Source: Oryzicola mucosus
Lineage (GTDB): Bacteria > Pseudomonadota > Alphaproteobacteria > Rhizobiales > Rhizobiaceae
Reading direction: 5' to 3'
DNA: 64,000 bases
NCBI RefSeq assembly: GCF_014534685.1
Contig: NZ_JACVVX010000005.1
Span: 310,001-374,000, forward strand
Part shown: positions 36,660-44,883 of the stretch, piece after piece
Layout of the letters: every line of letters begins with the position of its first letter
Position numbering within the stretch: the first letter of the stretch is position 1
The notes under the pieces: model-generated
Databases searched by the model: none
Told to the model about the DNA's origin: nothing
The model's input: only the letters and a program-made list of their open reading frames with translations
Translations under genes and position numbers: made by a program

Positions 36660-37406
36660 TTACCCCAATTGGCCAAGTGCCGGGAACCGCTCGAGAAGCC
36701 AATAGGACATGCTCTGGATACCCCCGGTGAGGAAGAAGATACCGGCCAGCACGAGCAGAGCGCCCATCACCTTTTCGACGCGGCCGAGATGCACCCGGAA
36801 ACGGCTGAGAAAGCGCATGAAAGCGCCCGAAAACAGCGCCGCGACAAGGAAAGGGATGCCGAGCCCGATCGAATAGGCGAACAACAGCAAAGCGCCCTCG
36901 CCGACGGTTTCGCGCCCGCCCGCAAGCGTCAGGATGGGGCCAAGCACCGGACCGATGCAGGGGGTCCAGCCGAAAGCAAAGGCGAGCCCCATCAAATAGG
37001 CGGCAATGGCGCTTGTCGGCTTGCCTGTGGATTGAAACCGTGCCTCGCGCGACAAGAACGGGATGCGTAGCACTCCCAGGAAATTCAGCCCCATCAGGAT
37101 GATCAGGATACCGGCAACGATCGCCAACGGCTCCTGATAGACGCGCAACAGCCTGCCGATCCCCGAAGCGCCAGCGCCCAGAGCCACGAAGACCGTGGTA
37201 AAGCCGAGAACGAATGCGATAGACGCCGAAAGTAGCGCCTTACGTGTCTGCACCTTGGCTGCAACGCCACCCTCGGCGCGGAAATCGTCGACCGACACGC
37301 CGGCCATGTAGCAGAGATAAGGCGGAACCAGCGGCAGAACGCACGGCGATAGGAAAGACAGCGCGCCCGCGCCGACCGCCGTGAGATAGCTTACGTCCAA
37401 TGCCAT
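36660..37406 (-). CDS. ccdA: Cytochrome c biogenesis protein CcdA-like (248 aa)
   Basis: This membrane thiol transporter has six hydrophobic segments and two conserved cysteines, one in FLSPCVLPLVPPYLCYM near residue 19 and one in FGWTPCIGPVLGP near residue 125. It passes electrons from cytoplasmic thioredoxin to the periplasm for cytochrome c maturation or disulfide reduction. The start was set at 37406 (MALDVSYLTAVG); an in-frame ATG at 37463 would add a 19-residue polar extension. It is 81 bases from glmU on the same strand. Confidence 0.9.
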   Translation of the reverse strand: MALDVSYLTAVGAGALSFLSPCVLPLVPPYLCYMAGVSVDDFRAEGGVAAKVQTRKALLSASIAFVLGFTTVFVALGAGASGIGRLLRVYQEPLAIVAGILIILMGLNFLGVLRIPFLSREARFQSTGKPTSAIAAYLMGLAFAFGWTPCIGPVLGPILTLAGGRETVGEGALLLFAYSIGLGIPFLVAALFSGAFMRFLSRFRVHLGRVEKVMGALLVLAGIFFLTGGIQSMSYWLLERFPALGQLG

Positions 37407-37547
37407 GCCAATCGCCTCAGAAACTGCGGCGGAGATATACCCACCGTGTCCTGCGGATTCCAATCACCATTATGTGGACGAATCCGCGCAGGCGTTTGCT
37501 GAATTGGACGAGTGCCGGCACGTCAAAGATCGTCTCAGGAGATTTGG

Positions 37548-37623
37548 TGGTGAGCGCGCAGGGATTCGAACCCTGGACCTACTGATTAAAAGTCAGTTGC
37601 TCTACCGGCTGAGCTACGCGCTC
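37548..37623 (-). tRNA. tRNA-Lys (anticodon UUU)
   Basis: The 76-base cloverleaf reads on the minus strand: acceptor GAGCGCG paired with CGCGCTC, D arm with AGCTCAGCCGGTAGAGC, anticodon stem ACTGA/TCAGT with loop CTTTTAA and anticodon TTT, variable loop AGGTC, T arm CAGGGTTCGAATCCCTG, discriminator A and an encoded CCA. All stems are complete. A strong promoter lies just upstream at 37656-37684. Confidence 0.96.
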
Positions 37624-37655
37624 CCCGAAAGGCAACGCCCTTCGAAGTTGCGCGG

Positions 37656-37684
37656 ACCATAAGGAGGGCGCCAAAAGCGGTCAA
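37656..37684 (-). promoter_or_regulatory. Sigma-70 promoter of tRNA-Lys
   Basis: On the minus strand the -35 box TTGACC (37684-37679) and the -10 box TATGGT (37661-37656) are 17 bases apart. Transcription should start near 37649, about 26 bases before the mature tRNA 5' end. It is one of the best promoter matches in the window. Confidence 0.75.
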
Positions 37685-37867
37685 CCGGAAAATCGCGAAA
37701 ACAGGGCGGAAAGTCGGGGATTTACCCAGACCGAGACCGCGCCCTCCGGACTGATGAAGGCGTCGCATCTGAAATTGCGTCAACTGGACACCGAAGGCGG
37801 CGGGGAACAAACCAGCGTGCCACCCGTTTCTCAAGCCAAAGGGACGAAACCACCCAGGAGATATACG

Positions 37868-38422
37868 ATGAAGAAATTATTTTCCGGATTGATGGCGACT
37901 GCGCTTGCCGCCTCAATCTCAATCTCGGGTGCCATCCCAGCAATGGCAGCACCGGTCATGACAAAACCCGCAACGGCTGAGAACGCCCTCGTGCAGCAGG
38001 TGCAGGATCGTATCTGGCTTCGCCGCGACGGCAATCGCGATGGACCGAGAGTGGGACGTGACGGCCCCCGTTTCAGCCGTGATCGTGATGGACCACGGTT
38101 TGGCGTGCCGAATCGCGGACGTGACAACGTAAGGATCGTACGGCGCGGCGATAACCACTACTTCAATGGGCATCGCGGCTATCGGTATCAGCGTCCGGGT
38201 TATCGCCAGTATAACGGCTTCTGGTTCCCTGCAGCTGCGTTTGTAGCCGGTGCCATTGTCGGCGGTGCCATCAACAACCAGCCGGCGCCAGTATATCGCG
38301 GTGGCAGCGGTAACGCACACGTCCAGTGGTGCGCAAACCGTTATCGCTCATATCGAGCCTATGACAACACGTTCCAGCCATACAATGGTGGTCGCCAGCA
38401 GTGCTATTCGCCTTACAGCTGA
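37868..38422 (+). CDS. BA14K family protein (184 aa)
   Basis: This exported protein has a signal peptide ending near residue 28 (AMAAP), an Arg/Gly/Asp-rich low-complexity middle (residues about 48-110 with repeated RDGPR), a hydrophobic glycine-rich helix [14 protein letters not shown] near residue 125, and a C-terminal BA14K domain with [33 protein letters not shown] features. Brucella BA14K is an immunoreactive, lectin-like surface protein. The ATG at 37868 follows AGGAGA. The middle repeat is longer than in the founding member. It appears monocistronic. Confidence 0.85.
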   Translation: MKKLFSGLMATALAASISISGAIPAMAAPVMTKPATAENALVQQVQDRIWLRRDGNRDGPRVGRDGPRFSRDRDGPRFGVPNRGRDNVRIVRRGDNHYFNGHRGYRYQRPGYRQYNGFWFPAAAFVAGAIVGGAINNQPAPVYRGGSGNAHVQWCANRYRSYRAYDNTFQPYNGGRQQCYSPYS

Positions 38423-38444
38423 TAGCCTTTCAGGCCAGAAATCG

Positions 38445-38475
38445 AAAGGCCGCGGTCGTGACTGCGGCCTTTTGC
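38445..38475. terminator. Two-way Rho-independent terminator between BA14K and DeoR-type genes
   Basis: The 9-base arms AAAGGCCGC (38445-38453) and GCGGCCTTT (38464-38472) flank a 10-base loop and end in T on the plus strand and in TTT on the minus strand. It lies between the two convergent stop codons (38422 and 38476) and can serve both. Confidence 0.8.
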
Positions 38476-39279
38476 TTATTCACTCAGGGATGCAGGCGCC
38501 TGGCCTCGGGTTTCGATCATCTCGACTTCGGATTCTTCGCATATGCGCCGGATGCCGGGTAGATCGCAGTAGTCTGTGATGAAGGTGTCCATCTGCGACA
38601 AATGTGCGATTCGCACCGGTGCGGTCCGCTCGAACTTTGTACGGTCCGAGACCAGGATCACGTGCCGGGCATTGGCGATGATTGCCTGAGCCACCTTTAC
38701 CTCGCGAAAGTCGTAGTCCAGCAAGGCACCGTCATGGTCGATGGCCGACGCACCGATAACCGCATAGTCCACTTTGAACTGCTTGATGAAATCGACGGCC
38801 GCCTCGCCTACGATGCCGCCATCCGAACCGCGTACGACCCCGCCAGCGATCACCACTTCCATCGTCGGATAGACACGCATCCGGTTCGCGACATTGATGT
38901 TGTTGGTGATCACCATCAGGCCCTTGTGATCGAGCAGCGCCTTGCCGACGGCTTCGGTCGTCGTGCCGATATTCACAAACAGCGAAGCGTTATCCGGAAT
39001 GAGCTGTGCAGCCGCGCGCCCGATGGCGTCCTTTTCATCGGCTGCTATTTTCCGCCGTGCTTCATATTCGAGATTTTCAATGCCCGATGGAAACAACGCA
39101 CCGCCATGAATGCGGCTCAACAGGCGCTGATCGCAAAGATCGTTCAAATCCTTGCGAATGGTTTGCGGCGTGACGACGAAATGGGCGGCAAGGTCATCGA
39201 CCAGAACACGCCCGTTTTCCTTGGCGAGTTGAATGATCTCCGACTGACGGGGAGAAAGATACACGGGCGGCGTTTCCAA
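38476..39279 (-). CDS. DeoR/GlpR-type transcriptional regulator (267 aa)
   Basis: An N-terminal helix-turn-helix (residues about 8-60, with SPRQSEIIQLAKENG and VTPQTIRKDLNDLC) is followed by the sugar-phosphate-binding DeoR C-terminal domain (VNIGTTTEAVGKAL near residue 101 and SDRTKFE near residue 210). The whole protein resembles GlpR, the repressor of glycerol-3-phosphate genes, but no glp genes are nearby. It lies 64 bases after the Anbu peptidase on the same strand and could be co-transcribed with that cluster; no terminator was seen between them. Its target is unknown. Confidence 0.88.
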   Translation of the reverse strand: METPPVYLSPRQSEIIQLAKENGRVLVDDLAAHFVVTPQTIRKDLNDLCDQRLLSRIHGGALFPSGIENLEYEARRKIAADEKDAIGRAAAQLIPDNASLFVNIGTTTEAVGKALLDHKGLMVITNNINVANRMRVYPTMEVVIAGGVVRGSDGGIVGEAAVDFIKQFKVDYAVIGASAIDHDGALLDYDFREVKVAQAIIANARHVILVSDRTKFERTAPVRIAHLSQMDTFITDYCDLPGIRRICEESEVEMIETRGQAPASLSE

Positions 39280-39343
39280 GTTTCGTTTCCACGCACTCTA
39301 GGCAGAAACGAAAACGATGAAAAGCACCTGCCGGTTGATTTGC

Positions 39344-40075
39344 TCAGCCGGTAAAATCCGGAAGACTTTGGAAAGCAGCCTTCAAAGCGCTCGACCAACC
39401 CTCTGAAATGGTTCGATAATAGGGGTCATCCAGCCCGATGCGCTTTTTCAGGCCGACCTTGTAGGTGCCATTCTCGTAGAACAGCAGATCGAGTGGCAGG
39501 CCGACGGAAAGGTTGGATTTCAGGGTCGAGTCGAAGGACACGAGCAGGAGCTTCACCGTCTCTTCGAGACTCATTTGACGATCATACGCCCGGACGATGA
39601 TCGGCTTGCCATATTTGGTCTCGCCGATCTGAAAGAATGGGGTATCGTCGCTGCACTCGATGAAGTTGCCTTCCGGGTAGATCATGAACAGGCGCGGTTC
39701 GCTGCCTTTGATCTGGCCGCCCAGTATGAAGGATGCGTTGAAGTAGGAGTCGGCCTTCTGTCCGACGGGCGCGGAGCTCGCAATCACCTCTTTGACTGTG
39801 TTCCCGACCAGACGCGCGGTCTGGTACATCGAAGGCGTTTCGAGCAATGTCGGGTTGCGGTCGGCTACCGCCTTGGTGCGCTCATCGAGCAGGCTGACGA
39901 CCGCCTGCGTCGTTGCCAGATTGCCGGCTGACATCAGAACGATGACGCGCTCGCCGGGCTCTTCCCAGACCCGCATCTTCTTGAAGGTGGAAATCGAGTC
40001 GATGCCGGCATTGGTCCGTGTGTCGGACATGAACACCAGCCCTTTGTCGATCTTAAGCCCCACGCAATAGGTCAT
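39344..40075 (-). CDS. Anbu proteasome-like peptidase (243 aa)
   Basis: This is an N-terminal-nucleophile hydrolase of the proteasome beta/HslV superfamily, Anbu branch. The start was set at 40075 because the next codon is Thr, which would be exposed as the nucleophile after Met removal (MTYCVGLK). An upstream ATG at 40093 would bury it. The catalytic Asp (SDTRTNAG, residue 18) and the Lys pair at residues 32-33 (TFKKMRVWE) are present. It is the last of a four-gene set with transglutaminase-like, alpha-E and ATP-grasp proteins. Anbu proteins form open helical or ring assemblies with weak or unknown activity. The substrate is unknown. Confidence 0.88.
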   Translation of the reverse strand: MTYCVGLKIDKGLVFMSDTRTNAGIDSISTFKKMRVWEEPGERVIVLMSAGNLATTQAVVSLLDERTKAVADRNPTLLETPSMYQTARLVGNTVKEVIASSAPVGQKADSYFNASFILGGQIKGSEPRLFMIYPEGNFIECSDDTPFFQIGETKYGKPIIVRAYDRQMSLEETVKLLLVSFDSTLKSNLSVGLPLDLLFYENGTYKVGLKKRIGLDDPYYRTISEGWSSALKAAFQSLPDFTG

Positions 40076-40106
40076 CGAATCCAATCCGGACAAAAGTGAA
40101 GCCGGA

Positions 40107-40904
40107 TTACTGCTCTACCGTTATGCGGACTTCAAGGCGTTCTTCGGCTTGCCCCAATAAAATCCCCGATATCGGCATCGCATCGCGATAATCTCGCCCC
40201 GTAGCCACGGTCACATAACGTTCGTCGGCTGAGATTCCGTTGGCGGCGTCGAATGCCACCCATCCCAGACGCGGCACATGCGCCTCCGCCCAGGCGTGGC
40301 TGGCCACCTGCTCCACCACGCCATCCATCAGTAGATAGCCGCTGACATAGCGAGCCGGAAAGCCGAGCGCGCGCGCCGCCGCGCAAAACACATGCGCATG
40401 ATCTTGGCAAACACCAGCTCCAGCCGCGATGGCCTGCTCGGCGGTAGTCGCCACATTCGTCTGACCGGAACTATAGGCCACCCGCTTGCCCACAGCCTCC
40501 TTGAGCTGGTGCAGGCGATCAAGATCGGCGCCGCCGTCGCTCAAGGATTCCACAAGGGCTGCTACTCCCTCGCCCCGTACCGTCAACGGGGTATCCTGCT
40601 GGTACAACCAGAGTGGCGCAAAGCCGCGATGCTGGCCAAAGACGCCAGCTTTGTCGGCCGTATCCACCTCGCCTTCCGCCAGGACCGAGACTGTCTGGGG
40701 CGCGCCGCCGATGCTGACAAGGATCGTCTGATTGCCGAACTGGTCGAGGAAACGCACTTCTTCCTGCGCACCCTCCACGGTCAGCTTCCAGTCCATCACC
40801 GTCTGCAGCGGGCCGGAAACAGGAGTGAGACGCAGCCGTTGCAATCCGTAACGGATGGGCTGGTCATAGTGATACTCGGTGCGGTGGGTGATTTTCAGAC
40901 GCAT
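40107..40904 (-). CDS. Transglutaminase-like cysteine protease-fold protein (265 aa)
   Basis: An N-terminal bacterial transglutaminase-associated beta domain (residues about 1-90) is followed by a transglutaminase-like core with an intact triad: Cys166 (GAGVCQDHAH), His203 (ASHAWAEAH) and Asp219 (AFDAANG). Such proteins cleave or form amide bonds. The start was set at the ATG at 40904; a TTG at 40919 would overlap the alpha-E stop as TTGA, the same style of coupling seen elsewhere in this window. It is third of the four Anbu-cluster genes, 31 bases before the Anbu start. No signal peptide is visible, so it is probably cytoplasmic. Confidence 0.88.
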   Translation of the reverse strand: MRLKITHRTEYHYDQPIRYGLQRLRLTPVSGPLQTVMDWKLTVEGAQEEVRFLDQFGNQTILVSIGGAPQTVSVLAEGEVDTADKAGVFGQHRGFAPLWLYQQDTPLTVRGEGVAALVESLSDGGADLDRLHQLKEAVGKRVAYSSGQTNVATTAEQAIAAGAGVCQDHAHVFCAAARALGFPARYVSGYLLMDGVVEQVASHAWAEAHVPRLGWVAFDAANGISADERYVTVATGRDYRDAMPISGILLGQAEERLEVRITVEQ

Positions 40905-40915
40905 GGGCTCGACAC

Positions 40916-41857
40916 TCAATGGAAGCTGTAGTCGAGAGCGACCTGGTCGCCGAGGACCTGGTTGTCGCAGATGAAATCGTTCAGGAATTCGTGAAGCCCG
41001 GCATCGAAGATGTCCTTGATCGACCCGTTTTTAAGCTTCGAATAAATCCGCTCGGACATGGCGTGGGAGCTGTGCAACTCACCGTAATCCTGCGCCAGCG
41101 CCCGCAAATGCTCGGTAATGAAGCGGTAGCTGAAGGTCAAGGAGCGCGGCATGCGCGAATTGAGGATCAGGTAGTCGGCGATGTTCGACGGCTTGTAGTC
41201 GGCATCGTAGACCCAACGGTATGACCGATGCGCCGAGACGGAACGCAGGATCGACTCCCACTGATAGTTGTCTAGTGTCGATCCCACCCATGAGATCGAG
41301 GGCAGCAGCACGTAATACTTCACGTCGAGGATGCGTGCGGTGTTATCGGCGCGCTCGATATAGGTGCCAATCTGGTAGAAATCGAAAATCTCGTTGCGCA
41401 GCATTGTGCCGAAAAAAGAGCCTCGGATCAGTGCCGTCTCGCGCTTGATGGCGTCAAGCACCTTGGGAAGTTCGCGTTCGTCGATTGGCGAGGCCAGCAA
41501 TCGCTTGAGCGACATCCAGGCTTCGTTGATGCTTTCCCACGTTTCGCGCGTCAACGCGGTCCGAACCATGCGCGCATTATTCCGCGCGGTCTCGATCGAT
41601 GAGATCACGCTGGACGGGTTTGTCGTGTCACGCAGGAGGAAGTCCGACACCTCGCTGGCGGTGTATTCGGTGTATTTCTGAGAAAAGGCGACATCCGCGC
41701 CGGCCGAAAGCAGCACCGAATTCCACTCCTCCGAGGCATTCTGGGTTCGTGTCAAAGCCATGCGCAAGCCAGCATCGATCAGGCGCGCCATATTGTCGGC
41801 CCGCTCGATATAGCGGCTCATCCAGTAGAGGCCGTTCGCGGTGCGTCCCAGAAGCAT
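40916..41857 (-). CDS. Alpha-E domain protein (313 aa)
   Basis: This all-helical protein of the alpha-E family (COG2307) has the conserved start MLLGRTANGLYWMSRYIERADNMARL and a second YIERADNTARIL near residue 165, showing an internal repeat. It has no known enzymatic activity and is nearly always encoded with a circularly permuted ATP-grasp protein and a transglutaminase-like protein, as here. The ATG at 41857 is preceded by CGGAG. It lies 102 bases after the ATP-grasp gene; the gap holds a hairpin at 41916-41936. A scaffold or substrate-carrier role is only a guess. Confidence 0.88.
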   Translation of the reverse strand: MLLGRTANGLYWMSRYIERADNMARLIDAGLRMALTRTQNASEEWNSVLLSAGADVAFSQKYTEYTASEVSDFLLRDTTNPSSVISSIETARNNARMVRTALTRETWESINEAWMSLKRLLASPIDERELPKVLDAIKRETALIRGSFFGTMLRNEIFDFYQIGTYIERADNTARILDVKYYVLLPSISWVGSTLDNYQWESILRSVSAHRSYRWVYDADYKPSNIADYLILNSRMPRSLTFSYRFITEHLRALAQDYGELHSSHAMSERIYSKLKNGSIKDIFDAGLHEFLNDFICDNQVLGDQVALDYSFH

Positions 41858-41915
41858 GAAGTCTCCGCTCCTCGTTCGGGTGGCTTTGCTCAGCCCTGCC
41901 CATTTTCATGTTATA

Positions 41916-41936
41916 CCGGCGCGAACAGTGCGCCGG
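41916..41936 (-). other. Hairpin in the gap between ATP-grasp and alpha-E genes
   Basis: Perfect 7-base arms CCGGCGC and GCGCCGG flank a 7-base loop (41916-41922 and 41930-41936). There is no T-run on either strand, so it is not a classical terminator. It may mark mRNA processing or uneven expression within the Anbu cluster. Confidence 0.5.
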
Positions 41937-41959
41937 CTGCCTTGGCCCGGACGACAAGA

Positions 41960-43372
41960 CTAGTCGTCAAGCACCCAGGTATCCTTGGTGCCTCCGCCTT
42001 GAGAGGAGTTGACGACCAGCGAGCCTTCCTTGAGTGCCACACGCGTCAGGCCGCCCGGAACGATCTGAATCCGGTCGGACACCAGAACGAAAGGCCGTAG
42101 ATCGACGTGACGTGGGGCAAGTCCCTTTTCCGTCAGGATCGGGCAGGTCGACAGCGACAGCGTCGGCTGTGCGATATAGTTCGAAGGTCTCGCGGCAAGT
42201 TTCTTGGCAAAGGCTTCGCGCTCTTTCTTGCTCGCCGCAGGTCCGACGAGCATGCCGTAACCGCCTGAACCATGCACTTCCTTGACGACAAGCTCGTGCA
42301 GATGCTCCTGCACATAAGACAAACTGGACGGATCGGAGCAACGCCAGGTCGGGATATTGCCCAGGATCGGCTTGCGGCCGGTATAGAACTCGATGATCTC
42401 CGGCATGTAGGAGTAAATAGCTTTGTCGTCGGCGATGCCGGTTCCGGGCGCATTGGCGATAGTGATGTTGCCGGCGCGATAGACGTCCATGATCCCTGGC
42501 ACGCCGAGCGCGGAATCCGCTCTGAAGGTCAGCGGGTCGAGATAGTCGTCGTCGACACGTCGATAGAGCACGTCGATCTGCTTGTAGCCTTCGGTCGTGC
42601 GCATGGCCACATGCCCGTCCACCACCCGCAGATCCTGTCCTTCGACGAGCTGGACGCCCATCTGGTCGGCCAAAAAGGCGTGTTCGAAATAGGCGGAGTT
42701 GAAGCTGCCCGGCGTCAGCACGGCAATGGTGGGTGCGCCGGCGACGTTGTGCGGCTTCACCGCAGCCAACGATTGCCGCAACAATTGCGGATAATTCTCG
42801 ACCGGACGGACCTTGACCCGTTTGAAGAGCTCGGGGAACAGCTGCATCATCGTCTCGCGGTTCTCGAGCATATAGGACACGCCGGATGGGGTGCGGGCAT
42901 TGTCCTCGAGCACGTAGAATTCGTCTTCGCTGATGCGGACGATGTCGACACCGATGATGTGCGTGTAGACGCCGGCCGGCGGGCGCAGACCGATCATCTC
43001 CGGCAGAAACGCCACATTGTTGGCGATCAACTCGCGAGGAAGACGGCCGGAGCGCAGGATCTCCTGGCGGTGGTAGATATCGTCGAGAAAGGCGTTGAGT
43101 GCCTGGACGCGCTGCTCAATCCCCAGCGTCAGCCGTCGCCATTCGTTGCCCGAAATGATGCGCGGGACGATGTCGAAGGGAATGAGCCGCTCGGCGGCTT
43201 CTTCCTCGCCATAGACGGCGAATGTGATCCCGGTTTTACGGAAAACGCTTTCCGCGTCCCGCATCTTTTCAGTCAGTCGACCGGGGTCTTGATCCTTCAG
43301 CCACTGGTCGTAGGAAGCATAGGGCCGCCTTGGTCCGGACGCTCCCGGAAACATTTCATCGAACGCAGTCAA
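41960..43372 (-). CDS. Circularly permuted ATP-grasp enzyme, type 2 (470 aa)
   Basis: This is a COG2308-type ATP-grasp protein, predicted to join a carboxylate to an amine with ATP. Visible features include NARTPSGVSYMLENR near residue 160, LTPGSFNSAYFEH, NAPGTGIADDKAIY, the Gly-rich loop VVKEVHGSGGYGM near residue 370, and a C-terminal SSQGGGTKDTW. The start is a TTG at 43372, chosen because AGGGGAG lies 7 bases upstream and the resulting N-terminus (TAFDEMFPGA) is the family norm; a GTG at 43402 reads an unlikely extension. It is first of the Anbu cluster. The product it makes is unknown. Confidence 0.88.
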   Translation of the reverse strand: MTAFDEMFPGASGPRRPYASYDQWLKDQDPGRLTEKMRDAESVFRKTGITFAVYGEEEAAERLIPFDIVPRIISGNEWRRLTLGIEQRVQALNAFLDDIYHRQEILRSGRLPRELIANNVAFLPEMIGLRPPAGVYTHIIGVDIVRISEDEFYVLEDNARTPSGVSYMLENRETMMQLFPELFKRVKVRPVENYPQLLRQSLAAVKPHNVAGAPTIAVLTPGSFNSAYFEHAFLADQMGVQLVEGQDLRVVDGHVAMRTTEGYKQIDVLYRRVDDDYLDPLTFRADSALGVPGIMDVYRAGNITIANAPGTGIADDKAIYSYMPEIIEFYTGRKPILGNIPTWRCSDPSSLSYVQEHLHELVVKEVHGSGGYGMLVGPAASKKEREAFAKKLAARPSNYIAQPTLSLSTCPILTEKGLAPRHVDLRPFVLVSDRIQIVPGGLTRVALKEGSLVVNSSQGGGTKDTWVLDD

Positions 43373-43379
43373 TCGAATA

Positions 43380-43386
43380 CTCCCCT
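43380..43386 (-). promoter_or_regulatory. Ribosome-binding site that sets the TTG start of the ATP-grasp gene
   Basis: AGGGGAG on the minus strand ends 7 bases before the TTG at 43372. It falls inside the longer GTG-initiated reading, which argues for the shorter protein. Confidence 0.7.
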
Positions 43387-43519
43387 GTGACGAGCATTTC
43401 ACTGGGGCGTCCGGTGAAAATCAAGTGCAATCAGCATAGTTGTCGCACATGGGAGCATATTGCTGAAAGTCAAGGCAGATTTGCCGAAGTTTGGGCGGGT
43501 GACTGCCTATCCCGCAGGC

Positions 43520-43756
43520 TCAAAATGCCCTGAAGGTCACCGTGGTGAAGGTATCCTTAATGCCTGGGATCACATGGACACGTTCGTTGACGAAGTGACC
43601 GACATCGTCCGAGTCGTCGATATAGAACTTGGCGAGAAGATCGAAATTGCCGGCGGTCGAATAAATCTCCGAGGCGATCTCCGCGTCGGCCAGCGCACTC
43701 GCCACTTCATAAGCGCGTCCGAGCTCACATTTGATCTGGACAAAGAAGGTCTTCAT
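43520..43756 (-). CDS. Stand-alone Lrp/AsnC ligand-binding (RAM) domain protein (78 aa)
   Basis: This small cytoplasmic protein consists of just the alpha/beta ligand-binding domain of Lrp/AsnC regulators, with no DNA-binding part: KTFFVQIKCELGRAYEVASALADAE then YSTAGNFDLLAKFYI and a final TFTTVTFRAF. Stand-alone RAM proteins bind amino acids or small effectors as oligomers. The ATG at 43756 fits this domain exactly; upstream codons to 43831 show no similarity. It is 147 bases upstream of the ATP-grasp gene on the same strand and might be linked to it. Confidence 0.8.
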   Translation of the reverse strand: MKTFFVQIKCELGRAYEVASALADAEIASEIYSTAGNFDLLAKFYIDDSDDVGHFVNERVHVIPGIKDTFTTVTFRAF

Positions 43757-43861
43757 GGCCGCACTCCGCAAGCTTTCTGGATCAGGACTTTTGGCAGAGG
43801 CGGCCATGGGTTTCAAGACAGGAGGCGCCAACGGACAACGCCGCCGGCAAGGTGGAGAGGC

Positions 43862-44206
43862 TTAGCGACCCTGAACGATTTTGACGATCTTGCTGTTGTC
43901 GGCTGCAGGATTCCGGAGCTGGAGATAGTCTTGATAGCTGATACGACCAGAAGCGATTCCGTTCATCACGCGTCTGCAGAAAACCTCCGGATAGGCCTCG
44001 ACCGAGGCACCGGTTATCATCGCCACATTCTGTTTGTGAGTAAGCGACCTCTTCTTTTCGCGGTCCACGCATTTCTTCAAGGCCGCGTTTCGGGTTTCTG
44101 CAGGGCCGTTCAAAGCGGTCTGCATGGTTTTATAACGCCCTTCCGAAACGGAGGCACAACCAACCAGCGCAACCGACAGCAAGGCTAAAGTGGCGATATG
44201 CTTCAC
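43862..44206 (-). CDS. Small hypothetical lipoprotein (114 aa)
   Basis: This is a small exported protein with a lipoprotein signal, lipobox LVGC with lipidated Cys17. The mature part is charged, with Cys pairs in LKKCVDREKK and VFCRRVM that could form a disulfide. I do not recognise a named family. It has an ATG start with a normal lipoprotein N-terminus (MKHIATLALLSVAL). It is followed, after 105 bases, by the RAM-domain gene. Confidence 0.7.
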   Translation of the reverse strand: MKHIATLALLSVALVGCASVSEGRYKTMQTALNGPAETRNAALKKCVDREKKRSLTHKQNVAMITGASVEAYPEVFCRRVMNGIASGRISYQDYLQLRNPAADNSKIVKIVQGR

Positions 44207-44452
44207 AGAATTTCCCCATTGTGAAGAAGTATTGAAACGGCTGAATGCCGCAAATTGTTCTATCGTTCCTGGTTGCGAAAAAGCAATATCGGCCTAGACG
44301 AAGCGAGGCGAAGACAGCAAAAATTTTGTCTTTGGGATTTTTCCAATATTGCGTGCCCTTCGCCAAAGAAGATCAAGCCTTTGCCAGCAACCAGGAAACC
44401 GAAAGCTCCCACCCCTCGTATCCTAATGTGAACGACCGAAAAGGGGAAAGTC

Positions 44453-44866
44453 ATGCCGACAAGGCTGTTTGTTCTATTGCTGCTGCTGTTTCCGTTTGGG
44501 GCGAACGCGGGTGAGGCGGAAATCCAAGCGGCGCAATCGACCATTGAAAATCAGCTGAAAGCCTTCGCTTCGGGCGACAATGCGGGCGCCTATGGTTACG
44601 CAGCGCCTGGGGTGAGACAGGTATTTCCGACGCTCGAATCCTTCATGGGCATGGTCACCGGCGCCTATAGGCCCGTCTACCGACCAAAAGACTATAGTTT
44701 CGGCAAGGTCGAGGAAATGGGCACCGGCGAAGTCGTGCAACAGCTCCTGCTCACAGGCGAAGATGGCAAGAACTATGAGGCGGTCTATGTGCTCGAGCGT
44801 CAGCCGGACGGAAGCTGGCGTATCAAAGGTGTCAGTCTCAAGGCCTCAAACGCTTTGACGATCTGA
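44453..44866 (+). CDS. DUF4864 exported protein (137 aa)
   Basis: A signal peptide of about 19 residues ends ANAGEAE. The mature part is a small alpha+beta domain with the pattern IENQLKAFASGDNAGAYGYAAPGVRQVFPT and a C-terminal VYVLERQPDGSWRIKGVSL, typical of DUF4864 and similar to NTF2/SnoaL-like folds. The function is unknown. It ends 17 bases from the convergent tgt stop. An upstream 246-base gap separates it from the lipoprotein gene and shows no clear promoter consensus. Confidence 0.8.
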   Translation: MPTRLFVLLLLLFPFGANAGEAEIQAAQSTIENQLKAFASGDNAGAYGYAAPGVRQVFPTLESFMGMVTGAYRPVYRPKDYSFGKVEEMGTGEVVQQLLLTGEDGKNYEAVYVLERQPDGSWRIKGVSLKASNALTI

Positions 44867-44883
44867 CCTGCGAGGCAGCCAGT

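Noticed and set aside
41820-41910. A short frame starting in the gap between the ATP-grasp and alpha-E genes, considered as a possible peptide substrate of the Anbu system.
   Set aside because: It runs into the alpha-E gene out of frame, has no good ribosome-binding site, and lacks any peptide-like feature.
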